Shown here: piece by piece, positions 18,301 through 25,825 of the stretch
How positions within the stretch are numbered: the stretch's first letter is position 1
Layout of the letters: every line of letters begins with the position of its first letter
Assembly (NCBI GenBank): GCA_021740905.1
Contig: JAIOYV010000025.1
Span: 1-64,000 of the forward strand
DNA from: Bacteroidales bacterium
Lineage (GTDB): Bacteria > Bacteroidota > Bacteroidia > Bacteroidales > M50B96
DNA length: 64,000 nt
Direction of reading: 5' to 3'
The notes under the pieces: model-generated
What the model was told of the DNA's origin: nothing
The model's input: only the letters and a program-made list of their open reading frames with translations
Database searches by the model: none
Program-made: the position numbers and the translations under genes

Positions 18301-18953
18301 AGATAATATACAGGATCGGGGCAATTGGAAGTGCTTCCATTTCCTCCAATCGATCCATTGTTCACAGTATTTATGGAAACAGGGATTGTGGTTCCTGGTA
18401 CAAAGGCAATATTGGCCGAGCCTCCCGAAAAAATACCTGTAATTCCCGGGCCACTAATAAAAAAGCCAAATACATCATTTACCGAGGCACAAACATATTC
18501 GTTATATTCTTCCGAAGCAAAAATATAGCGGAATGTTAATGTGTCATTGGACGGGATAAAGTCAAACTCCAAAATAGTCGCGTCGAAGGTGTTTACCCCA
18601 CTCAACAAATTCAAATCAGGATCGCCAGAAAGTGATAAACCCGATCCGGAACTTCCCGAATTGTTTGGCCCAACGGCATTAGTGACCGCACCACTGGCCA
18701 AAATAATTCCTGATTCAAAGGGGAATGAAAGGGACCCGTTCTTATGAAAATAACCAATTGAGGTACCAGCGTAATTACCTGTATAGAGCACATTGAAAGC
18801 TTCTACACAACCAGAGATTAGGGAATCTTGTACCAGTGTGTCGGGTGATATAGCACTTGTTACTGCAATAGGAACATCGTTCGGGACTAATTGTCCGAAG
18901 GACAAAGTGGTAAATGCAAGGGCAATCAAAAGTAGGGTAAATGTTTTTTTCAT
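15333..18953 (-). CDS. T9SS cargo: choice-of-anchor L and SprB-like repeats
   Basis: 1206 residues. Signal peptide MKKTFTLLLIALAFTTLSFG is followed by a choice-of-anchor L domain (about 30-280, with FASEEYNEYVCASVNDVFGF). A Calx-beta-like segment comes next (about 280-400), then alternating repeats of about 100 residues in which NxxCFGxCDGSVTV-type and WSTGETTxxI-type modules recur (SprB/Ig-like adhesin modules, about 420-1110). The type A T9SS sorting domain (VFPNPNQDGNFTISFES) closes the protein. It is expected to be exported and cell-surface attached, and may act in adhesion or gliding; that last is inference. SprB is the known Flavobacterium gliding adhesin with such repeats. Confidence 0.88.
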   Translation of the reverse strand: MKKTFTLLLIALAFTTLSFGQLVPNDVPIAVTSAISPDTLVQDSLISGCVEAFNVLYTGNYAGTSIGYFHKNGSLSFPFESGIILASGAVTNAVGPNNSGSSGSGLSLSGDPDLNLLSGVNTFDATILEFDFIPSNDTLTFRYIFASEEYNEYVCASVNDVFGFFISGPGITGIFSGGSANIAFVPGTTIPVSINTVNNGSIGGNGSTSNCPDPVYYLGNSAYYVDNTGGLSLQYDGLTVPMTATVVVVPCETYHIKLKIADGGDSVFDSGVFIETGSFTDGTSVVINNVNPAGTMNDLYEGCESFYIFSRTDTTDLSFPVDIQLAFSGTATVGSDITSFPTTITIPIGQISDTIFYTAIMDGLQESTETFIIEILAGCPCNPEPASDTITIYDYVEFKASITNTDSMFCGTAAPATLDLVAVCISHPSWFIDFLWNTGETTETITIIPPTPGNSDLYWVAVTDLCGNTLIDSIIVGVSNLSGLSLATSNALCYGVCNGMATVTPLGSASGIDYVWSDPNVGTTSYGIVNTFCAGNYSVTVTDDSYCEFHQNFTITQPNAALDPSSGILPINTDYCSDPGQLSLNAFANIPDVTYSWNGAGTSSSLLAVSPAIGVNVYWVKIQDYCGFAVYDTVTINVSNVQNSNLSYDNVNCFGECDGSVTVLASGIPPYTYQWTANNSGTFVTYVNSVDSLCADTFNLNIVDAIGCTFEEDFEITQPELFDPALSGISVNDTMWCGVTPPSLISLEGFSNLQDVNYLWSTGETTEGIFISPQQGTTIYSVQVSDNCGHSKTDQVHIIVSNMVGIDVTADSTNCFNSCDGSIEIIPQGGISPFVYNWSANAGGTTTSGLINNLCAGAYSVTVIDNGGCEFISSFDITSPDPLSDCKITNTNTSYCGVAPPPSITLETYVNTGIDYYWSTGETTSTLTFAPITGANIYWVDFTDVCNNVHRDSIVISVSNLAGALVIGSPTLCYGSCNGQVNATPINGLTPYSFQWSIPGVGTTTTNALSGICAGTYSVSIYDQAQCLVVKTFSVSQPDSITFAFNHQGSQGSNCDGYATVTQVAGGTSPYTYLWSNPTSATTYNVSNLCPGIYTVTVTDSKSCFSVDTVEVMNLFSIEEFSYDAFLQVFPNPNQDGNFTISFESIMPRVKSVEIFNATGKLIFEDNLDRVVLKDIQVKDIPLGINLLRIKMDNGETVIRKLIVTD

Positions 18954-19124
18954 ATTCAGATATTATTTATTTTCATACTCTTATCAGACACTCTATAATT
19001 TTTTTTGGTTGCTCAACATACGAAAAATAGTTAAATCTCCGGCCAAATTTCAATCATTCAAATTTTCATATTGTCTAAATCGTTGCAAATGTATGAAATA
19101 ACAGGAATAGATTTGTATTTTAAT

Positions 19125-20369
19125 TTAATTCAATACAATCTTCTGCCTATATACCTTTCCACCTTGACGGATAACCAAAATAAAAATGCCTCTTGTTAAT
19201 TCTGAAACATTGATCCATAATTGGTTTTCTGATTTTATCATCGTCTGCCCCGATAGATTATATAAAGTGGTTTCAAATGGGAGATAGCTTTCTGTGAGAT
19301 TTAGGTTGATATAAGATTGGCTAGGGTTTGGGAATATTTGAATTTCGTTATTCGCGTTTTCATCTATCCTAAAATGGTAGAAATTACTATAAATATCTCC
19401 AATTGCATCAGTAATATGACATTCCTCCTCGTCAAAACATTTTACATAAACTAAATCTTCCTCGTTTATAAAATCAATATGCTCCCAGCTTTCCCCTAAA
19501 TTTGTCGATTTTAAAACGGATCCACTATCCCCGACAATATAGCCCGTTAAGTTGCTCGTGAAATCAATAGCGTTAAGTGTTTTCGTACTGTCATTATTAA
19601 TCGTATACCAGGTTTGACCGACATTTGTTGTTTTAAAGATTCTGCCTTCTTTTCCAACAATAAAACCTAAGGAGTCATTGATGAATTTGATGTCATTAAA
19701 TTGTTGATTAGGCATTGAAAAAACTTCTTCCCATAAGCTACCTCCATCCAATGTCCTCAACACAATTGCATTTGAAGAATAATCGCTACCAGTAACAAAA
19801 ACAATACTTTCATCAATAAGATAGATATTTGAAGATCCTAAATAATAATCTGATGTTGTAAATACAATTATTGCTGTGTCATTATGATACTTATAAATTA
19901 TACTACCTGGATTAATATCTGCAAAAAAAGCGTAAAACCCGAAATCAATATCTATAAAGGACAAGGATGAATAAAACGTAGTAAATGTGTTCATATTTTC
20001 CCAAGTTTGTCCACCATTTATAGTCCGCATGTACCCTACTCCAAATTCAGTATAGTATCCTATAATTCCTGTATCTTTATTTAGAAAATACATTTCATAT
20101 ATCCCGCCCCATTTATCTAATATTTGTTCGTAAGAACTTGCTGCAAAGTTAAAACGATAAACCTTCCCAGAGAAATCATGACTTGAAACCTGGTAATTAT
20201 TTGAAATATAACAAAAAATTTCATCAACAATGCATATTTGGTCATTTTCATTTAGGTTATTTTTATACCAGGTAGTCTGTCCATATATGGTCCCATTAAC
20301 CTGAAAGACAATCATTGAAAAAAGGAATGCCTTAAGAATCATACCTGATACCTTATTCAAGAATTTCAT
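19125..20369 (-). CDS. T9SS cargo: YCF48/BNR-like beta-propeller
   Basis: 414 residues from the ATG at 20369 (MKFLNKVSGMILKAFLFS); a GTG nine codons upstream is in frame but less likely. A signal peptide is followed by a beta-propeller with blades marked by repeated motifs such as GFIVGKEGRIFKTTNVGQTW and GYIVGDSGSVLKSTNLGESW. The type A sorting domain (IQIFPNPSQSYINLNL) follows, ending VYRQKIVLN. Exported by T9SS; the ligand is unknown. It reads the same way as the larger T9SS gene, separated by about 170 bases. Confidence 0.85.
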   Translation of the reverse strand: MKFLNKVSGMILKAFLFSMIVFQVNGTIYGQTTWYKNNLNENDQICIVDEIFCYISNNYQVSSHDFSGKVYRFNFAASSYEQILDKWGGIYEMYFLNKDTGIIGYYTEFGVGYMRTINGGQTWENMNTFTTFYSSLSFIDIDFGFYAFFADINPGSIIYKYHNDTAIIVFTTSDYYLGSSNIYLIDESIVFVTGSDYSSNAIVLRTLDGGSLWEEVFSMPNQQFNDIKFINDSLGFIVGKEGRIFKTTNVGQTWYTINNDSTKTLNAIDFTSNLTGYIVGDSGSVLKSTNLGESWEHIDFINEEDLVYVKCFDEEECHITDAIGDIYSNFYHFRIDENANNEIQIFPNPSQSYINLNLTESYLPFETTLYNLSGQTMIKSENQLWINVSELTRGIFILVIRQGGKVYRQKIVLN

Positions 20370-20729
20370 TTTTATTAATCCTATTAAGTATAACACCCTA
20401 TTAATTTGGTCTCTGCAATATACTATTTATTAAGTTCATTTGCAATTATTCCAGTCTATTTATCAATAGGTATCCTGATAAAATTCTAATTTTCAATAGC
20501 CCCGAATTTTATGTTGGGGATAATCTTGGTGAGGAAGCATGGACTTTAGTCAGTCAAACCGCCCTTGGCCTAAAAGACATCCTTTTTTAGTTTTTTTTTA
20601 AGTTGATTGTCATTATACTTAAACGGAGAAATCTGTTCGATCTACTCTTTCCCAAAAACAACCCCTCCTTATTTCCAATAAAAATCTTATTTTTACGACT
20701 GAAAAAGTAAAATATAAAATCGAAACCGA
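20370..20729. other. divergent intergenic region
   Basis: It separates the minus-strand propeller gene from the plus-strand acyl-CoA operon, so promoters for both must lie here. I see a weak CCCC...GGGG hairpin near 20501-20519 and a T-rich run near 20583-20599, but no convincing TAnnTTTG box for the operon. Confidence 0.45.
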
Positions 20730-21497
20730 ATGGAATTTAAAAATCTAAAACTCGAAGAAAAGGACAACATCTTGTTTGTGACCATCAGTCGCCCTGAAGC
20801 GATGAATGCCCTAAACACGCGCTTCTTCCAGGAAATGGACGAGGTGGTTGCCCATTATGCCAACAAGGAAAACCTACGGGCAATGATTATCACCGGCGAA
20901 GGGAAAGCCTTTGTGGCCGGTGCCGACATTGCCGAAATGGTAAACAAAAACTCTGTGGAAGGAACTGAATTTTCCCTATTAGGGCAAAACACTTTTTCCA
21001 GTCTTGGGAAACTGGAAATCCCAGTCATTGCTGCCATAAATGGATTTGCTCTCGGTGGCGGACTTGAACTGGCCATGGCTTGCGATTTCAGGATTGCCAG
21101 CACCAAGGCAAAGTTTGGGCAGCCTGAAGTCAACCTCGGTTTGACACCCGGTTATGCCGGCACACAACGCCTGCCACGCTTGGTAGGGTTGGCCGATGCC
21201 CTGTTTCTTTTACTTACTGCCGAAATGATTGATGCACCAACAGCCCTGCGTATCGGGTTAGTACAAAAGGTAGTCGAACCCGAAGAGCTGATGACAGAAG
21301 TAATTCGGATTGCGACATTGATTGCCGGAAAAGGTCCTGAGGCAATAAAAAAAGTAAAGTTTGTAACTCGTCAGGGTATGTTGACTGATTTTGATTCAGG
21401 CAGTAGATTAGAGGCAGAACAGTTTGGGTCGCTGTTTGGCAATGAAGGAACCGAAGGGATGAAAGCCTTTTTGGAAAAACGCAAACCGGTTTGGTAA
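20730..21497 (+). CDS. enoyl-CoA hydratase (crotonase family)
   Basis: Hydrates trans-2-enoyl-CoA, probably short chain. 255 residues, typical length. The oxyanion-hole region AFVAGADIAEM and the crotonase signature INGFALGGGLELAMACDFRI are intact. PEVNLGLTPGYAGTQRLPRLVG supplies the acid-base Glu region. It is the first of three genes whose products cover hydration, 3-hydroxyacyl dehydrogenation and thiolysis (or the reverse, condensation direction). Soluble. Confidence 0.9.
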   Translation: MEFKNLKLEEKDNILFVTISRPEAMNALNTRFFQEMDEVVAHYANKENLRAMIITGEGKAFVAGADIAEMVNKNSVEGTEFSLLGQNTFSSLGKLEIPVIAAINGFALGGGLELAMACDFRIASTKAKFGQPEVNLGLTPGYAGTQRLPRLVGLADALFLLLTAEMIDAPTALRIGLVQKVVEPEELMTEVIRIATLIAGKGPEAIKKVKFVTRQGMLTDFDSGSRLEAEQFGSLFGNEGTEGMKAFLEKRKPVW

Positions 21498-21623
21498 TTG
21501 AAAAGTGAGAGAGAAATTAGGTAATTATGAAATTAAGGGTCAGTCTATTCTTTTTGCCTTAATTACTAAATTATCTATTTACCTAATTACATAAAATAAT
21601 ATAAACTACATAACTAAAAGAAT

Positions 21624-22961
21624 ATGGATTACATTAATAAACTTGAAAAGGTTTCTGTACTCGGAGCTGCCGGGAAAATGGGAAGTGGCATATTGCTTCT
21701 TACGGCGGTCGAAATGGCCGACCAGGCCCTGAAATCAGAAAACAAAGACAAAAGCTTTACGCTGAACGCCATTGATGTGTCGAACGATGCGCTGGGCGGC
21801 TTGATGCGCTACTTGAAAGTGCAGGTGCAAAAACTGGCCGAAAAGAAAATGGTGGCCCTGCGCGGCATGTATGCCGACAGGAATGACTTGATCGAAAACG
21901 GCGAAATCATCGACCAATACGTGCTGGATGTGATGACTTATGTGAGGCCAACCACAGCACTTGAAGCGGCCTACAATTCTACCCTCGTGTTCGAGGCGGT
22001 GAGCGAAAACAAGGACTTGAAAAACAAGTTGCTTTCGCAAATTGATAAAAATAGTAGCAACAAGCCCTGGTTCCTCACGAACACTTCGTCTGTTCCGATA
22101 CATGAACTTGAAAAAGGGGCTGACCTTAAAGGGCGGATCGTGGGCTTCCATTTCTACAACCCACCTGCCGTACAAAAGCTGGTCGAGTTGATCGTAACCG
22201 ATGCCACTGCTGCCGACCTGAAGGACTTTGCCATGACGTATGCGAAAAACCTGCGCAAGATTATCGTACCATCGAACGATTTCGCAGGCTTTATCGGAAA
22301 CGGTCATTTTATGCGTGATGCCTTGCATGGGATTCATACCGTTGAAAAGCTAGCCAAAGAGAACTCTTTTGTGGAAGCCGTGTACATGGTCAACAAAGTG
22401 AGCCAGGACTACCTGGTGCGTCCAATGGGTATTTTTCAATTGATCGACTATGTGGGGGTAGATGTGGTGAAGTTTATTATGAATGTAATGAACCCTTACC
22501 TAAAAGATGAAGACCTCCATAGCGACCTTCTGGATAAATATTTTGAGCTGGGCGTAAAGGGTGGACAGTTTTCGAGTGGGGCACAAAAAGATGGCTTCCT
22601 GAAATATGAGAAAGGCAGGGTTTCCGGCATTTACGATCCTGATAAAAAGGATTATGTGGCTGTTGCCGATATTCAGGAAGCTTGCGACAAGAAACTTGGA
22701 GACCTTCCAAAGAGTTGCGTTGCCTGGAAATCAATCATCGGGAAAAAGGACAGGAGCAAGGAGTTTACGGCACTATTTGGCGATCTTAAAAATATGGACA
22801 CCTTGGGCGCAAAATTGGCAATGGAATATGGTGCACGGTCGAACGCCATTGGTAAAAAACTGGTTGCCGACAATGTGGCCCATTCCGAAGCCGATGTAAA
22901 CACCGTAATGTTGACCGGTTTCTTCCATGCGTATGGCCCGATTAACGAATATTTTGTGTAA
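21624..22961 (+). CDS. 3-hydroxyacyl-CoA dehydrogenase family protein
   Basis: 445 residues. NAD-binding Rossmann motif VLGAAGKMGSG (about residues 12-22), then VFEAVSENKDLKNKLL and the family signature around LTNTSSVPIHEL and RIVGFHFYNPPAVQKLVEL, with the catalytic His in the latter. It is longer than the roughly 285-residue single-domain enzymes: a second C-terminal helical domain is present, as in duplicated or bacterial long forms. It should oxidise 3-hydroxyacyl-CoA to 3-ketoacyl-CoA, the step between its two neighbours. The gap to the crotonase gene is 126 bases; the thiolase gene follows 19 bases after. Confidence 0.87.
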   Translation: MDYINKLEKVSVLGAAGKMGSGILLLTAVEMADQALKSENKDKSFTLNAIDVSNDALGGLMRYLKVQVQKLAEKKMVALRGMYADRNDLIENGEIIDQYVLDVMTYVRPTTALEAAYNSTLVFEAVSENKDLKNKLLSQIDKNSSNKPWFLTNTSSVPIHELEKGADLKGRIVGFHFYNPPAVQKLVELIVTDATAADLKDFAMTYAKNLRKIIVPSNDFAGFIGNGHFMRDALHGIHTVEKLAKENSFVEAVYMVNKVSQDYLVRPMGIFQLIDYVGVDVVKFIMNVMNPYLKDEDLHSDLLDKYFELGVKGGQFSSGAQKDGFLKYEKGRVSGIYDPDKKDYVAVADIQEACDKKLGDLPKSCVAWKSIIGKKDRSKEFTALFGDLKNMDTLGAKLAMEYGARSNAIGKKLVADNVAHSEADVNTVMLTGFFHAYGPINEYFV

Positions 22962-22980
22962 CCCGCTAAAATCAGAAAAA

Positions 22981-24222
22981 ATGAAACTAAGAAGAAAAGT
23001 ATATATGACAGCCGGCTATAATACCATTTCGCTCGGTACTGGCCGCAAAGAATTCAACCCTAAAAAAGAACGCCCCGGATTGGAGCATTACCTGAAAGAA
23101 GCAGGACAGGGAACCCTAACGCAAATCGGTGGCGCCGACAATGTGGACGAAGGCGTGGTAGGCAATTTCATGGCCTCACGGTTCAACAAGCAGGCTCATC
23201 TTGGTGCTTTCATGCCCATGATCGACGCAAAACTGATGTACAAACCATCCATCCGTACAGAGGGAGCCTGTGCATCGGGCGGATTGGCGCTAATCTCAGG
23301 GATTAAGTCAATTTTAGCCGAAACCGCCGAGGTGGTGCTGTCGGTGGGGGTTGAAGTTCAGAATACCCAAAAGGCCATATATGGAGCCGACGTATTGGCT
23401 GGTGCAGGCTGGTTTCAGAAACGAAAAGATGGACATGCCTATTTCTTCCCGGGTCAGTTTAGCGACCGTGCTGGGGCTTATTATGAAAAGTATGGCAAAG
23501 ACTACACCCGGAAAGGCCTGGCCAAATGGTTTGCTAACGCGATGGACAATGCGCGTTTATGCGATACGGCACAAGAGCATCACAACACTCACCCAAATCC
23601 AATAGAACTTGGTATGATGGAACCTAACGGGAAAGTATTTACCGATCACCTGAATGTTTTCGATTGCTCAAAAGTTTCTGACGGTGCCTCGGCCATTGCA
23701 ATTATGTCGGAAGATGGTTTGAAGCGTTGCGGCATTGCTAAAAAAGATGCTGTTGAAGTGATAGGATTAGGCCATGCCGTTGGAGATATTACTGAGGATC
23801 CCAAAGACCTCACTCGTCTTGATACCATCGAAAAAGCGATTCAATTGGCTTTCGAATCAGCAGGAATTACTAAAGATGACCTTGCTACCATTGAGGTTCA
23901 CGATTGTTTTACCATTGCTGGTATCCTGGCCACCGAAGCCCTCGGATTTGCAGAGCGCGGCAAAGGGGCGCAATTTGTGGCTGATGGAAACACTGCCCGC
24001 GATGGTAAAATCCCCATAAACACCACAGGTGGACTTATTGGCTGGGGACACCCAACCGGAGCCACAGGCGTTCACCAGGCGGTAACTATTTGGGAACAAC
24101 TAACCGGAAGAGCCGGGAAAGCCCAGATTGAAATCCCTGCAAACCGACCTTATGGCATGACCATCAATATGGGTGGGGATGATAAGACTGTGGTGGCGAT
24201 TGTCTACAAACAAGGAGAGTAA
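22981..24222 (+). CDS. thiolase family protein (acetyl-CoA acyltransferase)
   Basis: 413 residues from the ATG at 22981 (MKLRRKVYMTAGY), chosen over an in-frame start that overlaps the dehydrogenase. The nucleophilic Cys is C97 in RTEGACASGGLAL. HDCFTIAGILATEALG and the GHP motif in TTGGLIGWGHPTGATGVHQ follow. The arrangement and the NMGGDDKTVVAIV ending resemble SCP-x-like/archaeal thiolases more than the classical tetrameric FadA type, so whether it acts in thiolysis or condensation is open. Last gene of the acyl-CoA operon. Confidence 0.87.
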   Translation: MKLRRKVYMTAGYNTISLGTGRKEFNPKKERPGLEHYLKEAGQGTLTQIGGADNVDEGVVGNFMASRFNKQAHLGAFMPMIDAKLMYKPSIRTEGACASGGLALISGIKSILAETAEVVLSVGVEVQNTQKAIYGADVLAGAGWFQKRKDGHAYFFPGQFSDRAGAYYEKYGKDYTRKGLAKWFANAMDNARLCDTAQEHHNTHPNPIELGMMEPNGKVFTDHLNVFDCSKVSDGASAIAIMSEDGLKRCGIAKKDAVEVIGLGHAVGDITEDPKDLTRLDTIEKAIQLAFESAGITKDDLATIEVHDCFTIAGILATEALGFAERGKGAQFVADGNTARDGKIPINTTGGLIGWGHPTGATGVHQAVTIWEQLTGRAGKAQIEIPANRPYGMTINMGGDDKTVVAIVYKQGE

Positions 24223-24398
24223 TAACTTGATTTAAGATTGATGATCAATCCCGCAATAATAGCGGGACAGGCTGATTTTTGATTTCGGATTGTTCGGCGG
24301 ATAACCCAAAGCTACATCATACATCATAAATCGTTAATCCTTGTTCTGAAATCAATTTTTTTCAACCTCGTAGTAGCATTTTACGAACATTACAGATT

Positions 24399-24442
24399 CA
24401 ACCTTATTATCTTATTCGCATATAAATAAGGTAATAAGGTTG
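24399..24442. repeat. AT-rich inverted repeat, 18-base arms
   Basis: CAACCTTATTATCTTATT pairs with its complement with one mismatch around an 8-base loop. No T tract follows, so it is not a standard terminator. Confidence 0.6.
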
Positions 24443-24555
24443 ATGATTATACTATTCCTTCCTGTCTACTAAGGTTGAAAAACAAAAAAATAAGGTTTTT
24501 CAATTCAAATGAAATTTGGAAAAGGAAGAAGGTCGTATAATTTGAAAAAAACACC

Positions 24556-24587
24556 AACAAGGATGTTTAGCGATAAGCATCCTTGTT
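24556..24587 (+). promoter_or_regulatory. hairpin in the leader of the hydrolase gene
   Basis: Perfect arms AACAAGGATG and CATCCTTGTT with a 12-base loop, ending 18 bases before the ATG of the hydrolase gene. It could be a weak upstream terminator or a leader element; no function is shown. Confidence 0.35.
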
Positions 24588-24605
24588 CTTTGAAACAAAA
24601 CACTC

Positions 24606-25406
24606 ATGGCGGAACGAATTACAGGAATTTTTAAATCGAACAATTTTGAGAGGGTCGACCATGCGGAGATATATTATGAACTGATCAATGCTGTTGATTT
24701 ATCGAAAGCTAATCGTTTGCTGGTTCTTTTGCACGAAGGCCTGGGTAGTACAAGCCAGTGGAAAGATTTTCCGGAGGTTCTTTCTGAAACACTGGATTTA
24801 CCTGTACTTGTTTACGATAGGTTGGGTTATGGGAAATCAAGTCCTGTTAAGGAGCGCAACAGTGGATACCTGATCGATGAAGCCGAATGTATCCTTCCCC
24901 GTTTATTGAAACACCTCGAATATGAAGGGAAGGTCATCCTGTTTGGTCATAGCGATGGGGCGACTATTGCTCTTTTGTATGCCGCTTTTTATCCTGGCAA
25001 AACCGAAAAAGTAATTGCCGAAGCTCCCCATGTCTTTATCGAAGACTTATCTGTTGAAGGTGTATTGCAAACCATTGAGGCATTCAAGACTGGTGAATTG
25101 AAAGCCCGCCTCGAAAAATACCATGGTAAACAAACCGATTCGATGTTTTGGGGATGGGCCAATTTCTGGTCGCAGGAAAGCAGCCGGAAATGGAACATGC
25201 TCTCTATGTTGCAGCGTATCGAAAGCCCGGTGCTTTTTATCCAGGGCGATAATGACAATTTTGGCACCCTCCAACAAGGGCGAGAAATTGCCGACCATGT
25301 GATGGGCGAATACGAAGAACTGATCCTCGAAAACTGTGGGCATATCCCGCATTTCGAAACAAAAGAAGAGGTATTGAAAGCTATTGCGGACTTTATAAAA
25401 CCATAA
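24606..25406 (+). CDS. alpha/beta hydrolase
   Basis: 266 residues with the alpha/beta hydrolase fold. The oxyanion strand is LLVLLHEGLGS, the nucleophile S116 is in the elbow GHSDG, the acid is in FIQGDNDNF (about D217) and the His is H246 in ENCGHIPHFE. A helical cap lies between about 135 and 195. No signal peptide, so cytoplasmic. GHSDG is common among esterase and meta-cleavage-type hydrolases; the substrate cannot be inferred. Its own leader separates it from the acyl-CoA operon. Confidence 0.87.
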   Translation: MAERITGIFKSNNFERVDHAEIYYELINAVDLSKANRLLVLLHEGLGSTSQWKDFPEVLSETLDLPVLVYDRLGYGKSSPVKERNSGYLIDEAECILPRLLKHLEYEGKVILFGHSDGATIALLYAAFYPGKTEKVIAEAPHVFIEDLSVEGVLQTIEAFKTGELKARLEKYHGKQTDSMFWGWANFWSQESSRKWNMLSMLQRIESPVLFIQGDNDNFGTLQQGREIADHVMGEYEELILENCGHIPHFETKEEVLKAIADFIKP

Positions 25407-25487
25407 ATATCTTTTGCTTCTCCCCTTTATTTATTCCTTAAATAGAAAAACGTTTCAAAAATTCCCTTCAAACAACCACCTTATGCA

Positions 25488-25498
25488 CTGGTATTCAG
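25488..25498. promoter_or_regulatory. candidate activator site 1, CTGGTATTCAG
   Basis: A near-palindrome (CTG-n-TAT-TCAG) within GCACTGGTATTCAGCGTA. It matches the second copy at 25607 in 13 of 18 positions. It lies about 240 bases upstream of the sigma-54-like element, a normal distance for an enhancer site of the NtrC-like regulator encoded at 32217. Confidence 0.4.
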
Positions 25499-25553
25499 CG
25501 TATAAAAAAATAATTATCTCCTAAAATAGTCGTCCATCAGATAAGGAGTATTT

Positions 25554-25574
25554 TGTGTTGTATAATTCAACACA
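25554..25574. promoter_or_regulatory. short inverted repeat TGTGTTG/CAACACA
   Basis: Perfect 7-base arms around TATAATT, between the two CTGRTATTCAG copies. It could be an operator; no direct evidence. Confidence 0.35.
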
Positions 25575-25606
25575 TGTCAATTTATTCAACATACCGATAA
25601 ACTGCG

Positions 25607-25617
25607 CTGATATTCAG
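25607..25617. promoter_or_regulatory. candidate activator site 2, CTGATATTCAG
   Basis: A palindrome CTGA-TAT-TCAG within GCGCTGATATTCAGTATG, 119 bases downstream of copy 1 and about 120 bases upstream of the sigma-54-like element. Confidence 0.4.
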
Positions 25618-25738
25618 TATGATACGTCGTTATTGTCGATGCACTGTAACTATTCTCTACACTTCACCTTGTTTATTTTTACAGCATGCTTTGTTGTAAC
25701 AATCTGTTTTGCTTGTACTTATATATGTGTTTTCTCTT

Positions 25739-25754
25739 TGGCATCAGAGTTGAA
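25739..25754 (+). promoter_or_regulatory. sigma-54-like -24/-12 element
   Basis: TGGCAT-N5-TTGAA against the consensus TGGCAC-N5-TTGCW. Spacing is exact and the -24 GG is present, but the -12 GC reads GA, so the match is imperfect. It lies 50-70 bases before the possible starts of the operon's first gene, and a sigma-54 activator is encoded downstream in the same locus. Confidence 0.4.
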
Positions 25755-25825
25755 AAACGATATCTTGTTATTGAAAACAAAATAAATGGACACAAAACAA
25801 ATTTATGAACTTAATAATTACGGCG

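Larger units (their letters stand above)
24223..24605. other. intergenic region with two hairpins
   Basis: No gene. It holds a small CCCGC/GCGGG hairpin (24250-24266), which could end the acyl-CoA operon although no T tract follows. A long AT-rich stem at 24399-24442 and a perfect 10-base stem at 24556-24587 are listed separately. Confidence 0.5.
25407..25825. promoter_or_regulatory. control region of the redox operon
   Basis: A 419-base non-coding stretch before the GcvH/Hyb-like operon. It holds two copies of CTGRTATTCAG (25488-25498 and 25607-25617), a TGTGTTG/CAACACA hairpin (25554-25574), and a sigma-54-like element (25739-25754). A 76-codon reading frame inside it (25555-25785) has no family features and I do not accept it as a gene. 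Confidence 0.5.

Noticed and set aside
25555-25785. 76-codon frame upstream of the redox operon
   Set aside because: It is Cys/Phe-rich with no family signal and covers the inferred operators and sigma-54-like element; more likely non-coding.
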